64,000 nucleotides of DNA, taken from positions 372,001-436,000 of the forward strand of contig NZ_BOMY01000022.1 of the NCBI RefSeq assembly GCF_016862435.1, in the 5' to 3' direction. The translations under genes and the position numbers were made by a program. Below are positions 26,653 to 35,288 of this stretch, one piece after another. The notes below the pieces were generated by a model that saw nothing but the letters and a program-made list of their open reading frames with translations, was not told the origin of the DNA and did not search any database. Position 1 is the first letter of the stretch; the number at the start of each line of letters is the position of its first letter. This stretch comes from Paractinoplanes tereljensis. Its GTDB lineage: Bacteria > Actinomycetota > Actinomycetes > Mycobacteriales > Micromonosporaceae.

Positions 26653-28259
26653 GGGGTGTCACCGGAAGTCGGTAGCAGGACCCGGAAAGTCGCCCCTCCC
26701 CCGTGCGGTGCATCGAGCTCCACCCACCCTCCGTGACCGTGAACGATCGCCGCGACGATGGACAGCCCGAGCCCCGATCCGCCGCCCCGGCCGCGGGTGC
26801 GGCTGGAGTCGGCCCGGTAGAGCCGTTCGAAGACCCGGGCGGCGTGCAGCGGCGGCACGCCGGGCCCGTCGTCGGTGACCTCGAAGACGGCCAGCGGCAG
26901 CCCGGGACGCACGGTGGCCGGGCCGGACAGCACGGTGGTGGCCCGTGGCGGCCGGGCCGGCAGCCGGCCCACCCGCACGGTGACCTGGGACCGGGCCGGG
27001 GTGTGCTGCAGGGCGTTGGCGACCAGGTTGGTGGCGACCTGGCGCAGGCCGTGCTCGTCGCCGAGCACGGTGGCCGGTTCGAACGTGTCGGCGTCGTCCT
27101 CGAGCCCGGAGAGCCGCACCGGCCGGCTCGGCACCCGGGCGTGCGCGTCCCGGATCGTGTCGGCGGCGATCTCCAGCAGGTCGACCGGGCGCAGCGCGGG
27201 CGGCGGTCGCTGCTGGTCGAGGCGGGCCAGCATGAGCAGGTCCTCGACCAGCACGCCCATCCGGCCGGCCTCGCCCTCGATCCGGCTCATCGTCTCGTCC
27301 AGGGCCGCACCGGGCGGTGCGCCGCCCCGCCTGTACAGCTCGGCGAAGCCGCGGATCGAGGTGAGCGGGGTGCGCAGCTCGTGCGAGGCGTCCGCGACGA
27401 ACTGCCGGAGCCGCTGCTCGCTGGAGGTGCGGGCGTCGACCTCGGCCTCGATCCGGGTGAGCATCGAGTTGAGCGCGAGGCCGAGCCGGCCGGGCTCGGT
27501 GTGCGTGTCGGTGTCGGCGACCCGGCCGGAGAGGTTGCCGGCCGAGATGTCGGTGGCGAGCCGTTCCATGTCGTTGAGCGGGCGCAGCCCGAGCCGCACC
27601 ACGAACCAGGCGCCGCCGGCCAGCAGGGCGAGCACCAGCGCGGAGACGCCGGCGTCGATCAGCATCAGCTGGTCGGTGGTCTGCTGCACCTCGGAGAGGG
27701 AGACCCCGATGACCGCGTAGCCGCCGGTCGAGGTGTCCGGCACGGCGATCACCCGCCAGTCGTTGTCCGGCCCGCTCATCGTGAACGGTTTGCCGGCCGC
27801 GGCCCGGGTCTTGATCTCGGCGAAGGTCTCGGCGGACAGGTCGGCCTTGTCGGCGTTGTAGCTGCGGTCGGGGTTCAGCGAGCCGTCCGGGTTGTAGGAG
27901 TACGTCAGCTGTTCGGGCCCGAGGCGCTGGAACCGGCCCCGCGGGATGGCGCTGAAGGTGGAGATGCGGTCCTCGGCGAACGGCCGGGCCATCCCGCTCA
28001 GCTGGTCGTCGATCCGGCTGAGCAGGTAGCCGCGAATCAGCACCAGGCCGGTGATGTTCGCGATGAGCAGGGCGACCGCGGCGAGCGCGCCCACGACCAG
28101 AACCAGTCGCGAGCGCAGCGTCCAATGGCCCCACCGCCGCGGTCGCCAGCGGAGCCGGGTGGTCAATGAACCTTTTTCAAGCTGGCCTAGGGCCAGCGGT
28201 TCCGGCGCCGTTGATCGGCGCCGGGCGCTGCCGCCCCGGCCATCTTGAAAAAAGTTCAC
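26649..28259 (-). CDS. Sensor histidine kinase (OmpR/EnvZ class)
   Basis: A 536-aa kinase. TM1 is near 50-75 and TM2 near 205-225, flanking an external sensor of about 125 residues. HAMP follows (RPLNDMERLATDISAGNL), then HisKA with the phosphorylated His in ADASHELRTPL, and HATPase_c with NLVANALQHTP, DDGPGVPP and GGSGLGLSIV. It is coupled to the response-regulator gene by GTGA overlap. The first ~30 codons are encoded inside a large imperfect palindrome (28167-28258) and look unrelated to kinase sequence. TTG 28170 or another internal start may be used. Confidence 0.9.
   Translation of the reverse strand: MNFFQDGRGGSARRRSTAPEPLALGQLEKGSLTTRLRWRPRRWGHWTLRSRLVLVVGALAAVALLIANITGLVLIRGYLLSRIDDQLSGMARPFAEDRISTFSAIPRGRFQRLGPEQLTYSYNPDGSLNPDRSYNADKADLSAETFAEIKTRAAAGKPFTMSGPDNDWRVIAVPDTSTGGYAVIGVSLSEVQQTTDQLMLIDAGVSALVLALLAGGAWFVVRLGLRPLNDMERLATDISAGNLSGRVADTDTHTEPGRLGLALNSMLTRIEAEVDARTSSEQRLRQFVADASHELRTPLTSIRGFAELYRRGGAPPGAALDETMSRIEGEAGRMGVLVEDLLMLARLDQQRPPPALRPVDLLEIAADTIRDAHARVPSRPVRLSGLEDDADTFEPATVLGDEHGLRQVATNLVANALQHTPARSQVTVRVGRLPARPPRATTVLSGPATVRPGLPLAVFEVTDDGPGVPPLHAARVFERLYRADSSRTRGRGGGSGLGLSIVAAIVHGHGGWVELDAPHGGGATFRVLLPTSGDTP
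28167..28258. repeat. 92-bp imperfect palindrome at the start of the kinase gene
   Basis: Outer 21-bp arms at 28167-28187 and 28238-28258 are inverted copies with two mismatches (19/21), each with a run of A or T next to TTCAAG/CTTGAA. Inside, CCGGCGCCG and CGGCGCCGG form a second perfect stem with a 5-nt loop, flanked by CAGCG/CGCTG, and GCTGGCC-TAG-GGCCAGC gives a third at one arm. The element starts one base from the kinase GTG codon. It may be a small inserted MITE-like element or a translational control hairpin. Confidence 0.6.
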
Positions 28260-29011
28260 TCCTCCCCACCGCGTGGCAGCCGCAGCGCGTAGCCGACACC
28301 GCGGACGGTGTGGATCAGCGGCGGGTCGGTCTTGTCGATCTTGCGGCGCAGGTAGTACACGTAGGACTCGACGATGCGGCCGTCGCCGCCGAAGTCGTAC
28401 TTCCAGACCCGGTCCAGGATCTGCGCCTTGCTGACCACCCGGCCCGCGTTGATCATCAGGTAGCGCAGCAGGTTGAACTCGGTCGGCGACAGGTCGATCA
28501 GGCGGCCGGCCCGGCGCACCTCGTGCGCGTCCTCGTCGAGCTCGAGATCGGCGTACCGCAGCACGCCGGCGTCGGCGCCCGGCGCGTCCAGCTCGGGCTG
28601 GCTGCGCCGCAGGATCGCCCGGATCCGCAGCACGACCTCCTCCAGGCTGAACGGCTTGGTGACGTAGTCGTCGGCGCCGGCCGAGAGACCGGAGATCCGG
28701 TCCTCGACCGCGTCCCGGGCGGTCAGGAACAGCACCGGGACCCGGCTGCCGTTGGCCCGCAGCCGCTTGGCGACGTCGAAGCCGTCCAGGTCGGGCAGCA
28801 TCACGTCGAGCACGACCAGGTCGGGCTCGAACTCCTCGATCGCGACCAGGGCCCGGTGGCCGGTGTCGACCACCCGCACCTCGAACTCGACCAGCCGGAG
28901 CGTGGCGCTGAGCAGGGCGGAAATGTTGGGCTCGTCGTCGACCACGAGGACCCGGGCGGCCCGCGCCGGGGGCTCGCGCAATGCGACAGAGGTATGCGAA
29001 TCAGTTAGCAC
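28256..29011 (-). CDS. OmpR-family response regulator
   Basis: A 251-aa regulator. The receiver domain (about 20-135) has acidic pair VVDDEPN, phospho-acceptor Asp in LVVLDVMLPDLDG and Lys in VTKPFS. The winged-helix DNA-binding domain (about 155-250) ends RRKIDKTDPPLIHTVRGVGY. GTG 29011 gives full length; no strong ribosome site is visible. It pairs with the downstream kinase and probably controls this export operon. OmpR-type proteins bind tandem direct repeats, and candidates exist at 30421-30453 and 26630-26651. Confidence 0.93.
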   Translation of the reverse strand: MLTDSHTSVALREPPARAARVLVVDDEPNISALLSATLRLVEFEVRVVDTGHRALVAIEEFEPDLVVLDVMLPDLDGFDVAKRLRANGSRVPVLFLTARDAVEDRISGLSAGADDYVTKPFSLEEVVLRIRAILRRSQPELDAPGADAGVLRYADLELDEDAHEVRRAGRLIDLSPTEFNLLRYLMINAGRVVSKAQILDRVWKYDFGGDGRIVESYVYYLRRKIDKTDPPLIHTVRGVGYALRLPRGGEE

Positions 29012-29080
29012 CCGGAATGAGTATCAACGCTACCTAGGAATTCCCTATGAATCGCGCGAGAGCGAGCTGTATACCCACCG

Positions 29081-30385
29081 TCACCAAGATCGGGTGACCT
29101 GATCACCTTCGGTGAGACCGCTGGTGATCTCGGTGTACTGGTCGCCGCGCAGCCCCACCCCGACCGACACCTGGCTGCCGCCCTTGAGCACGGTGCCGGT
29201 GTCGCCCTTGACGTTGTGCACCGCGGTGCTGGGCACCCGGAGCACGCCGGTCTTCGAGCCGGTGGTGATCTTCACCGACGCGCTCTGGCCGACCAGCAGC
29301 TCGGTAGGGGCCTCGTCGAAGGAGAGCACGGTACCGAAGGTGACCATGGTGCCGTCGCTGGTGCCGGTCGGGTCGACCTGCACGACGGTCGCCTTGAACT
29401 CCTTGCCCACCCGGTCGGCCAGGGTGACCACGGCCTTCTGCTTGACCGCCAGCCGGTCCGCGTCGGCCTCCGGGAAGGACGCGCTGATCTGCATGTCGTA
29501 GACGTCGGCCAGGGTGATGAAGGTCGATCCGGAGCTGACGCTGCTGCCTACCTTGCCGCTGACGCTGATGATCCGGCCGGCGATCGGGGCGGTGATGGTC
29601 GCGCCGGCCAGGGCCTCCTCGGCCTCCTCGAGCGAGGTGGTGGCCGAGGTGACCCGCTGCTGGGCGCTGAGGATCGCGTCGCCGCTGCTGCTCTGGCCGC
29701 CGCCCTGCTGACCGCTGCCGCTGCCGCTGCTGCCACTGCTGCCACTGGTCGAGCAGCTGCCAGAGCCCGAACCGGTGCCGGCGCCGCTGCCGCGGGTCGC
29801 GGTGGCGGTCGGCTTGGCAGTGGCGGTCTTCGTGGCGGTGGCCGTGGCCGTGGCGGTCGCCGTCGGCGACGACGTGGCGGTCGCGGTCGGCGAAGCGGTC
29901 GCGGTCGGTGAAGCGGTCGGCGTCGGCGAGGCGGTGGGAGAGGTGTACGCGGCCGCCACGTTGCATCCGGAGGAGGACGTCGTGGTCGACGTCTTCGAGG
30001 CATTCGCCTTGGCCTCGGTCAGCGTGTCCTCGGCGTCGTCGAGGGACTCCTGCGCGTCGTCCACGGCGGTGGCCGCGTCGGTGTCGTCGACCTTCGCGAG
30101 CACCTGCCCGGCGGTGACCGTGTTACCGGCCCGCACCGACACGCTCTCCACCGTGCCCTGCACCGCGAAGGAGAGGCTGCGCGTCTGCGCCGGCTGCAAC
30201 GTGCCGGTGGTGGCCACCTCGGTGGTCACGTCGCCGAGGTCGGCCGCCGAGGTGGCCGCCGCCTTCGGCTTCTCCGCGGCGTCCGCGGTCAACGCGTGCA
30301 CCACTCCGTACGCGATCAGCGCGAGCACGACGACAGCCGCAGCGATCCAGATCCAGCGCCGTCGACCGGCCAGTACTTCACCCAT
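29081..30385 (-). CDS. Membrane fusion (adaptor) protein 2, HlyD/RND-type
   Basis: About 434 aa from ATG 30385; the frame is open to a GTG at 30466 (461 aa). A membrane helix (WIWIAAAVVVLALIAYGVV) is followed by the first lipoyl half (GTVESVSVRAGNTVTAGQ), a hairpin interrupted by a long Thr/Ala/Ser/Pro repeat tract with two Cys, the second lipoyl half (ATITAPIAGRIISVSG), and beta-barrel domains. I prefer 30385 because the longer start places coding sequence over tandem regulatory-looking repeats. It is the first gene of the efflux operon, 69 bp before the response regulator, and gives the cluster two adaptors for one exporter. Confidence 0.82.
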   Translation of the reverse strand: MGEVLAGRRRWIWIAAAVVVLALIAYGVVHALTADAAEKPKAAATSAADLGDVTTEVATTGTLQPAQTRSLSFAVQGTVESVSVRAGNTVTAGQVLAKVDDTDAATAVDDAQESLDDAEDTLTEAKANASKTSTTTSSSGCNVAAAYTSPTASPTPTASPTATASPTATATSSPTATATATATATKTATAKPTATATRGSGAGTGSGSGSCSTSGSSGSSGSGSGQQGGGQSSSGDAILSAQQRVTSATTSLEEAEEALAGATITAPIAGRIISVSGKVGSSVSSGSTFITLADVYDMQISASFPEADADRLAVKQKAVVTLADRVGKEFKATVVQVDPTGTSDGTMVTFGTVLSFDEAPTELLVGQSASVKITTGSKTGVLRVPSTAVHNVKGDTGTVLKGGSQVSVGVGLRGDQYTEITSGLTEGDQVTRSW

Positions 30386-30420
30386 GGCGGGGAAGTGTTC
30401 CGGGTTGTCCTCGCCGGATG

Positions 30421-30453
30421 CTCGGTTCTGGCTCGGAGTTGGCTCGGAGCCAA
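30421..30453. promoter_or_regulatory. Three tandem 11-bp repeats, candidate response-regulator site
   Basis: CTCGG begins each of three consecutive 11-bp units at 30421, 30432 and 30443; the second and third share CTCGGAG. An 11-bp period places each unit on the same DNA face, as at OmpR-family sites. The region lies between the divergent adaptor-2 and lipoprotein genes. TTGGCTC-G-GAGCCAA (30439-30453) also forms an inverted repeat over the last units. Confidence 0.45.
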
Positions 30454-30573
30454 AGATCTTGAGCACAGCCCCGGCACAGGGTCTCCAAGCGAACTATGAG
30501 GATCTCCCGACGTTGCGTGCAGGTTGCCGGGCTTGGGTGGGGCCGACATCCCTGGCCGGAGAAATGAGGCATA

Positions 30574-31179
30574 GTGCGCAAAGTCGGTTCGAAAGCGCCC
30601 CGCCGAGCGGCGGCGCTGTTCGTCGCGTCCGCAGCCGTGCTGCTGGTCGCCGCGTGCGGCGGTGGCAGCTCGGACGACTCCTCGGGCGGCGGGAACGGTG
30701 ACGGTGGCGGCGGTCAGAACACCGCGTTCGCCGCGTACCAGCAGTGTCTGGCCAAGAACGGCGTGACCATCACGATGCCGTCCCGCCAGCCGCGCGAGGG
30801 CGCGTCGGGCTTCCCCGAGGGCGGCCGGCCGTCGGGCAACCCGTCCGGCATGCCCCGGCCCTCCGGCAGCCGCGGCGCCGGTGGCGGCGGCTTCCCGGGC
30901 GGTGGCGGCGGCTTCCAGAAGCCGGACGGCGTCGACGAGGCGACCTGGACGAAGGCGCAGGAGGCGTGTGCCTCGGTGCGCCCGTCGTTCGGCGGCGGCA
31001 TGAACGGCGGCAACGGCCGGAACGGTGGCGGTGGCGCGAACGCCGCCTACCAGAACTGCCTCAAGGAGAACGGTGTCACCGACACCAGCAACCTGAACAC
31101 CGCCGACGCGACCGTCAAGAAGGCGATCGAGACCTGCAAGGTGCTCCAGCCGCAGGCCAGCGCCACCCCGACCGCCTAG
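30574..31179 (+). CDS. Secreted lipoprotein with two CLxxNGV motifs
   Basis: A 201-aa protein with a lipoprotein signal (AAVLLVAAC, Cys28). The mature part has two similar Cys-containing modules, YQQCLAKNGV near residue 55 and YQNCLKENGV near 160, each followed by a second Cys (QEACASV, IETCKVL). A Gly/Pro/Ser-rich segment separates them. GTG 30574 has GAGG upstream. It is divergent from the MacB-like efflux operon, where such lipoproteins are commonly found in actinobacteria. It may be an accessory or cargo-related surface protein; function unknown. Confidence 0.75.
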   Translation: MRKVGSKAPRRAAALFVASAAVLLVAACGGGSSDDSSGGGNGDGGGGQNTAFAAYQQCLAKNGVTITMPSRQPREGASGFPEGGRPSGNPSGMPRPSGSRGAGGGGFPGGGGGFQKPDGVDEATWTKAQEACASVRPSFGGGMNGGNGRNGGGGANAAYQNCLKENGVTDTSNLNTADATVKKAIETCKVLQPQASATPTA

Positions 31180-31191
31180 GCGGTCCCCTCT

Positions 31192-31244
31192 CCGCGCCGT
31201 CGGTGCCGTACCCCCCGTAACGGCATCGGCGGCGCGGTCTTCTC
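31192..31244. terminator. Strong bidirectional hairpin terminator
   Basis: An 18-bp stem (31192-31209 with 31220-31237; two G-U type mismatches) with a 10-nt loop lies just after the lipoprotein stop and is followed by TCTTCTCC. It also faces the 3' end of the convergent receiver-like gene. Confidence 0.65.
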
Positions 31245-31297
31245 CGGGTCGTTCGCGACGTGGCCCCCCGGCAAGTCGCGAGCGACCCGGTCTGTTT

Positions 31298-31768
31298 CTA
31301 CCGCCGGTCCTGGTGGTTGAGCTGCGCCCAGCGGCCGGCCATCTGGCGGCGGCGGCAGGCGACGAGGTGGCTGGCCAGTATCGCCGGCTGGCCGCCGCGC
31401 ACGCACGCGTCGGCGCCGGCGGTGAGCACGCCCGCCACCTGCTCGGCCGGGGCGGCGTCGTCGACCAGCGCGATGATCTGCGTACGGCCGGGCAGCAGCC
31501 GCCGGGCCAGCGCGATGTCGCGCACCGCGGCCCCGGCGAACAGCACCAGCTCGTCGGACTCGACGTCGTCGATGTCACCGGCGAACCGCACCGACCAGCC
31601 GGCCGGCAGGTGCTGGGCGAGGCCGGCCACCCGGCTGGCCAGGCCGAGGACCGCCACCACCGGGCGCGGACCGGCGCCGGCCGGCAGGCTCGCGGGGTTG
31701 AGCGGGAGGTCTGTCGCGGTGGCGCTGAAGTCGCGGCTGACACCGGAGCGGTTGAGCTGCACAAGCAT
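31298..31768 (-). CDS. Receiver-like (pseudo-response-regulator) protein
   Basis: A 156-aa protein. After a 30-residue lead, an alpha/beta pattern (VVAVLGLASRVAGLAQHL ... VLFAGAAVRD ... TQIIALVDDAAPAEQVAGVL ... GADACVRGG) resembles a CheY-type receiver. The acidic pair and phospho-acceptor Asp are not evident, so it is probably a non-phosphorylated pseudo-receiver. ATG 31768 follows AGGGGG. It has no DNA-binding domain. The function is not identifiable, and the fold assignment is my inference. Confidence 0.55.
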   Translation of the reverse strand: MLVQLNRSGVSRDFSATATDLPLNPASLPAGAGPRPVVAVLGLASRVAGLAQHLPAGWSVRFAGDIDDVESDELVLFAGAAVRDIALARRLLPGRTQIIALVDDAAPAEQVAGVLTAGADACVRGGQPAILASHLVACRRRQMAGRWAQLNHQDRR

Positions 31769-31873
31769 GGCGGACCCCCTGGTGGGCGGGTTAGTCGTTC
31801 TGTTCCCTTCACGATTCGCCGGAGAGCTGAGCCACCCATGTGGCGTGCCTGTGCGTTTCATGTACGACTTTGA

Positions 31874-32863
31874 TCAAGCACTCTCCCTGCGCACGAGCTG
31901 GACCAGGTCGGCCGTGGGCACCGCGGGCGCCGGGCGACCGTTGATCGCGGCCACCACGGTCGCCGACAGGTAGGCGGCCACCGCGGCCTGGTCCGTGGTG
32001 ACGGTGGTCAGCGAGGGTATGACCAGGCGGGCCGGCGGGATGTCGTCGACGCCGATCACCGCCAGGTCGGCCGGCGCGGTGAGACCGGCCAGCCGCACCC
32101 CGGCCAGGACCGCGAGCGCCACCTCGTCGTTGTAGGCGCACACCCCCGTGACACCGGCCGCGTGCCAACGGCGTACGGCCGCATGGGCCTGATCGCGATC
32201 GAGGGTGACCGTCTCGGTCGCCGGACCACCCACCTGGCTGTCCCGGCATTCGTCCTGGACGCCGGCGAGCCGCGGCTCGGCGAAGGTGCGCACCCGCTCG
32301 TCGTCGGGGTAGGCGTAACCGAGCCGGGTGTGCCCGGCGGTGATCAGGTGCGCGGCCTGCTGCCGCCCGATCAGCTGCTGAGGGACCGCGGGCTGGGCCT
32401 CCCGCCCGAAGATCGGCACCACCAGGGCCACCCCGGCCGACCGCATCGCGGCGATCTCCCCCACCGAGAAGTCGGTGTAGGCGATCACCGCGGCCGGGGT
32501 GATCGCCTTCCAGATCTCGCCGATCGGCCGGTCCTCCCGGTTGCCCGGGTGCACCACCAGGGTGAGCCCGTGCCGGGCCAGCGCGGTGGACAGATTGCCC
32601 AGCATCGAGCCCACCTCGGGCCCGATCGGCCAGTCCGGCAGCAGGCAGAGCACCACGTCGGAACGCCCGGTGCGCAGGGTGCGGGCGGCGGCGCTGGGCG
32701 AGTAGCCGAGCCGGGCCGCGGCGTCGAGCACCCGGGTGCGGGTGGACGGCGAGATGGTCTGCCGCGGGGTGTCGTTCATGACGTAGCTGACCGTGGCGCG
32801 CGAAACACCGGCCAGCCGTGCCACGTCGGCACTGGTGATCCGGCGGTGGGTCTGTTCGGACAT
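31874..32863 (-). CDS. LacI-family transcriptional regulator of the beta-glucosidase gene
   Basis: A 329-aa regulator. The N-terminal LacI helix-turn-helix and hinge are ITSADVARLAGVSRATVSYV and AARLGYSPSAAARTLRTG; the rest is a periplasmic-binding-protein-like sensor (about 60-329). ATG 32863 is divergent from the GH3 gene, with only 36 bp between the starts. The palindrome in that gap is the obvious operator, so it probably represses both itself and the glucosidase until a sugar binds. The frame continues far upstream over the GH3 gene but is not coding there. Confidence 0.9.
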   Translation of the reverse strand: MSEQTHRRITSADVARLAGVSRATVSYVMNDTPRQTISPSTRTRVLDAAARLGYSPSAAARTLRTGRSDVVLCLLPDWPIGPEVGSMLGNLSTALARHGLTLVVHPGNREDRPIGEIWKAITPAAVIAYTDFSVGEIAAMRSAGVALVVPIFGREAQPAVPQQLIGRQQAAHLITAGHTRLGYAYPDDERVRTFAEPRLAGVQDECRDSQVGGPATETVTLDRDQAHAAVRRWHAAGVTGVCAYNDEVALAVLAGVRLAGLTAPADLAVIGVDDIPPARLVIPSLTTVTTDQAAVAAYLSATVVAAINGRPAPAVPTADLVQLVRRESA

Positions 32864-32877
32864 GATGACAAGCCTAC

Positions 32878-32889
32878 TTACACGTGTAA
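32878..32889. promoter_or_regulatory. LacI-type operator
   Basis: TTACACGTGTAA is a perfect 12-bp palindrome centred on CG, in the 36-bp gap between the LacI regulator and GH3 glucosidase start codons. Position and symmetry fit a LacI dimer controlling both genes. Confidence 0.72.
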
Positions 32890-32899
32890 CCATGGGTCC

Positions 32900-35281
32900 A
32901 TGACCACCGACGACCTCGCCCCGCTCGTCAAGTCGCTGGATCTGCCCGCCAAGGTGCGGCTCCTCACCGGCGCGTCCACCTTCACCCTCGCCGCCGAGCC
33001 ATCCATCGGGCTCAGCGCGATGAACTTCTCCGACGGCCCCACCGGTGTGCGGGGGCTCAAGTTCTCCGGCGGCCGGGTGGTGTCGCTGTTCCCCAACGCC
33101 ACCCTGCTCGCCTCCGCCTGGGACGTCGACTCCGCCTACGAGGTCGGCCGGCTGCTCGCCGAGGAGGCCATGGCCCAGGAGATCCACGTCGTCCTCGGCC
33201 CGACCATCAACCTGCACCGCACCCCGCTGGGCGGGCGCCTCTTCGAGGCGTACTCGGAAGATCCTCTGCTGACCGGCCGCCTGGCCGCCGCCTACGTGCG
33301 CGGCCTGCAGGACGCCGGGGTTGCCGCCTGCCTGAAGCACCTGGTCGCCAACGAGTCGGAGACCGACCGCAACACGGTCGACAGCGTCGTCGACGAGAAG
33401 ACGCTGCGCGAGCTCTACCTGCTGCCGTTCGAGATGGCGACGGATGCCTGGGCGATCATGGGCGCCTACAACGACGTCAACGGCGTCGCCGCCACCGAGC
33501 AGCACCACGTGATCAACGAGGTGATCAAGGACGACTGGGGCTACACCGGCCTGGTGATGTCCGACTGGTTCGCCACCAAGACCGCCGCTCCTGCCGCCAA
33601 CGGCGGCCTCGACCTGGTCATGCCCGGCCCGAACGGCCCGTGGGGCGACGCGCTGGTCGCGGCGGTCCAGGCCGGCGAGGTGGACGAGGCGGTGATCGAC
33701 GATCACGTCAGCCGGCTGCTGCTGCTGGCCAAACGGGTGGGCGCGCTGGGTGCCCCCCGCGTCTGGCCGTCGTCGCTTCCGCTCCCCGATTCAGCCGTAC
33801 GGCGTGAGCAGCTCACCCGCCTCGCGGCGTCGGGCATCACCGTGCTGAAGAACGACGGTGACGTGCTTCCCCTGGACCGAGCCGGTTCGGTGGCGTTGAT
33901 CGGCCGGCACGCGCTCGAGACGATCGACATGGGTGGCGGCTCCGCCCAGGTCAACCCGCCCTACCAGATCAGCGTGGCGACCGGCCTCGGCGATCTGGCC
34001 CGGCTCACCGTGGTGGACGGGGTCGAGGTGCGCACCCGGCCGGTGCCGGCCCGCGACGGTTTCCTGACCGACCCGGTGACCGGCGAGGCCGGCATCCGCA
34101 TCGTGCTGTACGACGCCGCCGGCAACGAGCTGGAGCAGCGCTTCAGCGCCCAGGCCAAGACGATGATCGGGATGGACGACGACTTCTCCGGCACGGTGAC
34201 GTCCGCGGTCCTGTCCGGCGTGGTGGCCGGCTCTTCTTCCACCGAGGTAGAACTCGGCGCGATGGGCGTCGGTGACTGGAAGATCTCCGCCGCTTCGTTC
34301 GATTTGTCCTACTCACTGCGGACCAGCGGTAGCGGCTTCGGCGAAGAGGTGCTCACTCCCCCGCTGCGGACCGACCGGTTCACCGTCCCGGCCGGCACGC
34401 TCTTCACCGCGACCGTGACGCTGACCTCAGACATGGGACTTTTCGGTCTTATCGCGCGGTCAGCCTCCCGCGAGACGGTCGACGTGATCGACGAGGCGGT
34501 CCGCGCGGCCGCCGGCGCCGACGTGGCCGTGGTGGTGGTCGGACTGACCGAGGAGCAGGAGACCGAGTCGGTCGACAAGTCCACCCTGCAGCTGCCCGGC
34601 GCCCAGGACGCCCTGGTCGAAGCGGTGGCCGGCGCGGCCCGCCACACCGTGGTGGTGGTCAACGCGGCCACCCCCGTGCTGATGCCGTGGCTGTCCCGGG
34701 TAGATGCGGTCATCTGGGCCGGCCTGCCCGGCCAGGAGGGCGGCCACGCCATCGCGGCGGCGCTGCTGGGCGACATCGAACCGGCCGGCCGCCTGGTAAC
34801 CACGTTCCCCGCTGCCGACGAGGCGTCCCCCGCGTGGTCGGTGACCCCGGTCGACGGCAAGTTGGTCTACAGCGAGGGCACGTTCATCGGTTACCGGGGC
34901 CACTTCGCCGGCAAGGCCCCGGCGCCGGCGTTCTGGCTGGGCCACGGCCTGGGTTACGGCAAGTGGGAGTACACCGACGTACGCCTGGTAACCGGCGACG
35001 CCCCCGCGGTAACGGCCACGGTGACCAACGTCGGGTCCCACCCCAGCCGCGAGGTGGTCCAGGTCTACCTGCGCCCCACCGAACCGGACGAGCCCACCCG
35101 CCTGGTCGGCTGGACCGCCGTGACGGTGGCCCCCGGCGAGGCAGCCCGGGTGGTCGTCGAGACCGACCCGCGGCTGTGGCGCCGCTGGAACCCCACCACC
35201 AACACCTGGTCCCGCCTGGCCGACGGCGGCGAGTTCCTGGTGGCTCGAGGCCTGGGCGACATCCGAGCCGTCGTCTCCTGA
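32900..35281 (+). CDS. Glycoside hydrolase family 3 beta-glucosidase
   Basis: A 793-aa GH3 enzyme without a signal peptide, so probably cytosolic. The (beta/alpha)8 domain comes first, with substrate-binding KHLVANESETDR and the nucleophile in GLVMSDW (Asp222). The alpha/beta sandwich domain follows (GVALIGRHA-like segment), interrupted by a PA14-sized insertion (about 380-500), and the C-terminal fibronectin-III-like domain is EVVQVYLRP onward. It hydrolyses beta-glucosides or related oligosaccharides entering the cell. The adjacent LacI gene suggests induction by a disaccharide. Whether it prefers glucose or xylose cannot be read. Confidence 0.92.
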   Translation: MTTDDLAPLVKSLDLPAKVRLLTGASTFTLAAEPSIGLSAMNFSDGPTGVRGLKFSGGRVVSLFPNATLLASAWDVDSAYEVGRLLAEEAMAQEIHVVLGPTINLHRTPLGGRLFEAYSEDPLLTGRLAAAYVRGLQDAGVAACLKHLVANESETDRNTVDSVVDEKTLRELYLLPFEMATDAWAIMGAYNDVNGVAATEQHHVINEVIKDDWGYTGLVMSDWFATKTAAPAANGGLDLVMPGPNGPWGDALVAAVQAGEVDEAVIDDHVSRLLLLAKRVGALGAPRVWPSSLPLPDSAVRREQLTRLAASGITVLKNDGDVLPLDRAGSVALIGRHALETIDMGGGSAQVNPPYQISVATGLGDLARLTVVDGVEVRTRPVPARDGFLTDPVTGEAGIRIVLYDAAGNELEQRFSAQAKTMIGMDDDFSGTVTSAVLSGVVAGSSSTEVELGAMGVGDWKISAASFDLSYSLRTSGSGFGEEVLTPPLRTDRFTVPAGTLFTATVTLTSDMGLFGLIARSASRETVDVIDEAVRAAAGADVAVVVVGLTEEQETESVDKSTLQLPGAQDALVEAVAGAARHTVVVVNAATPVLMPWLSRVDAVIWAGLPGQEGGHAIAAALLGDIEPAGRLVTTFPAADEASPAWSVTPVDGKLVYSEGTFIGYRGHFAGKAPAPAFWLGHGLGYGKWEYTDVRLVTGDAPAVTATVTNVGSHPSREVVQVYLRPTEPDEPTRLVGWTAVTVAPGEAARVVVETDPRLWRRWNPTTNTWSRLADGGEFLVARGLGDIRAVVS

Positions 35282-35288
35282 CCCTTTA

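Noticed and set aside
26703-28169. 488-codon plus-strand open frame opposite the kinase
   Set aside because: Kinase H, N and G boxes are unambiguous on the minus strand; the plus frame has no recognisable domain.
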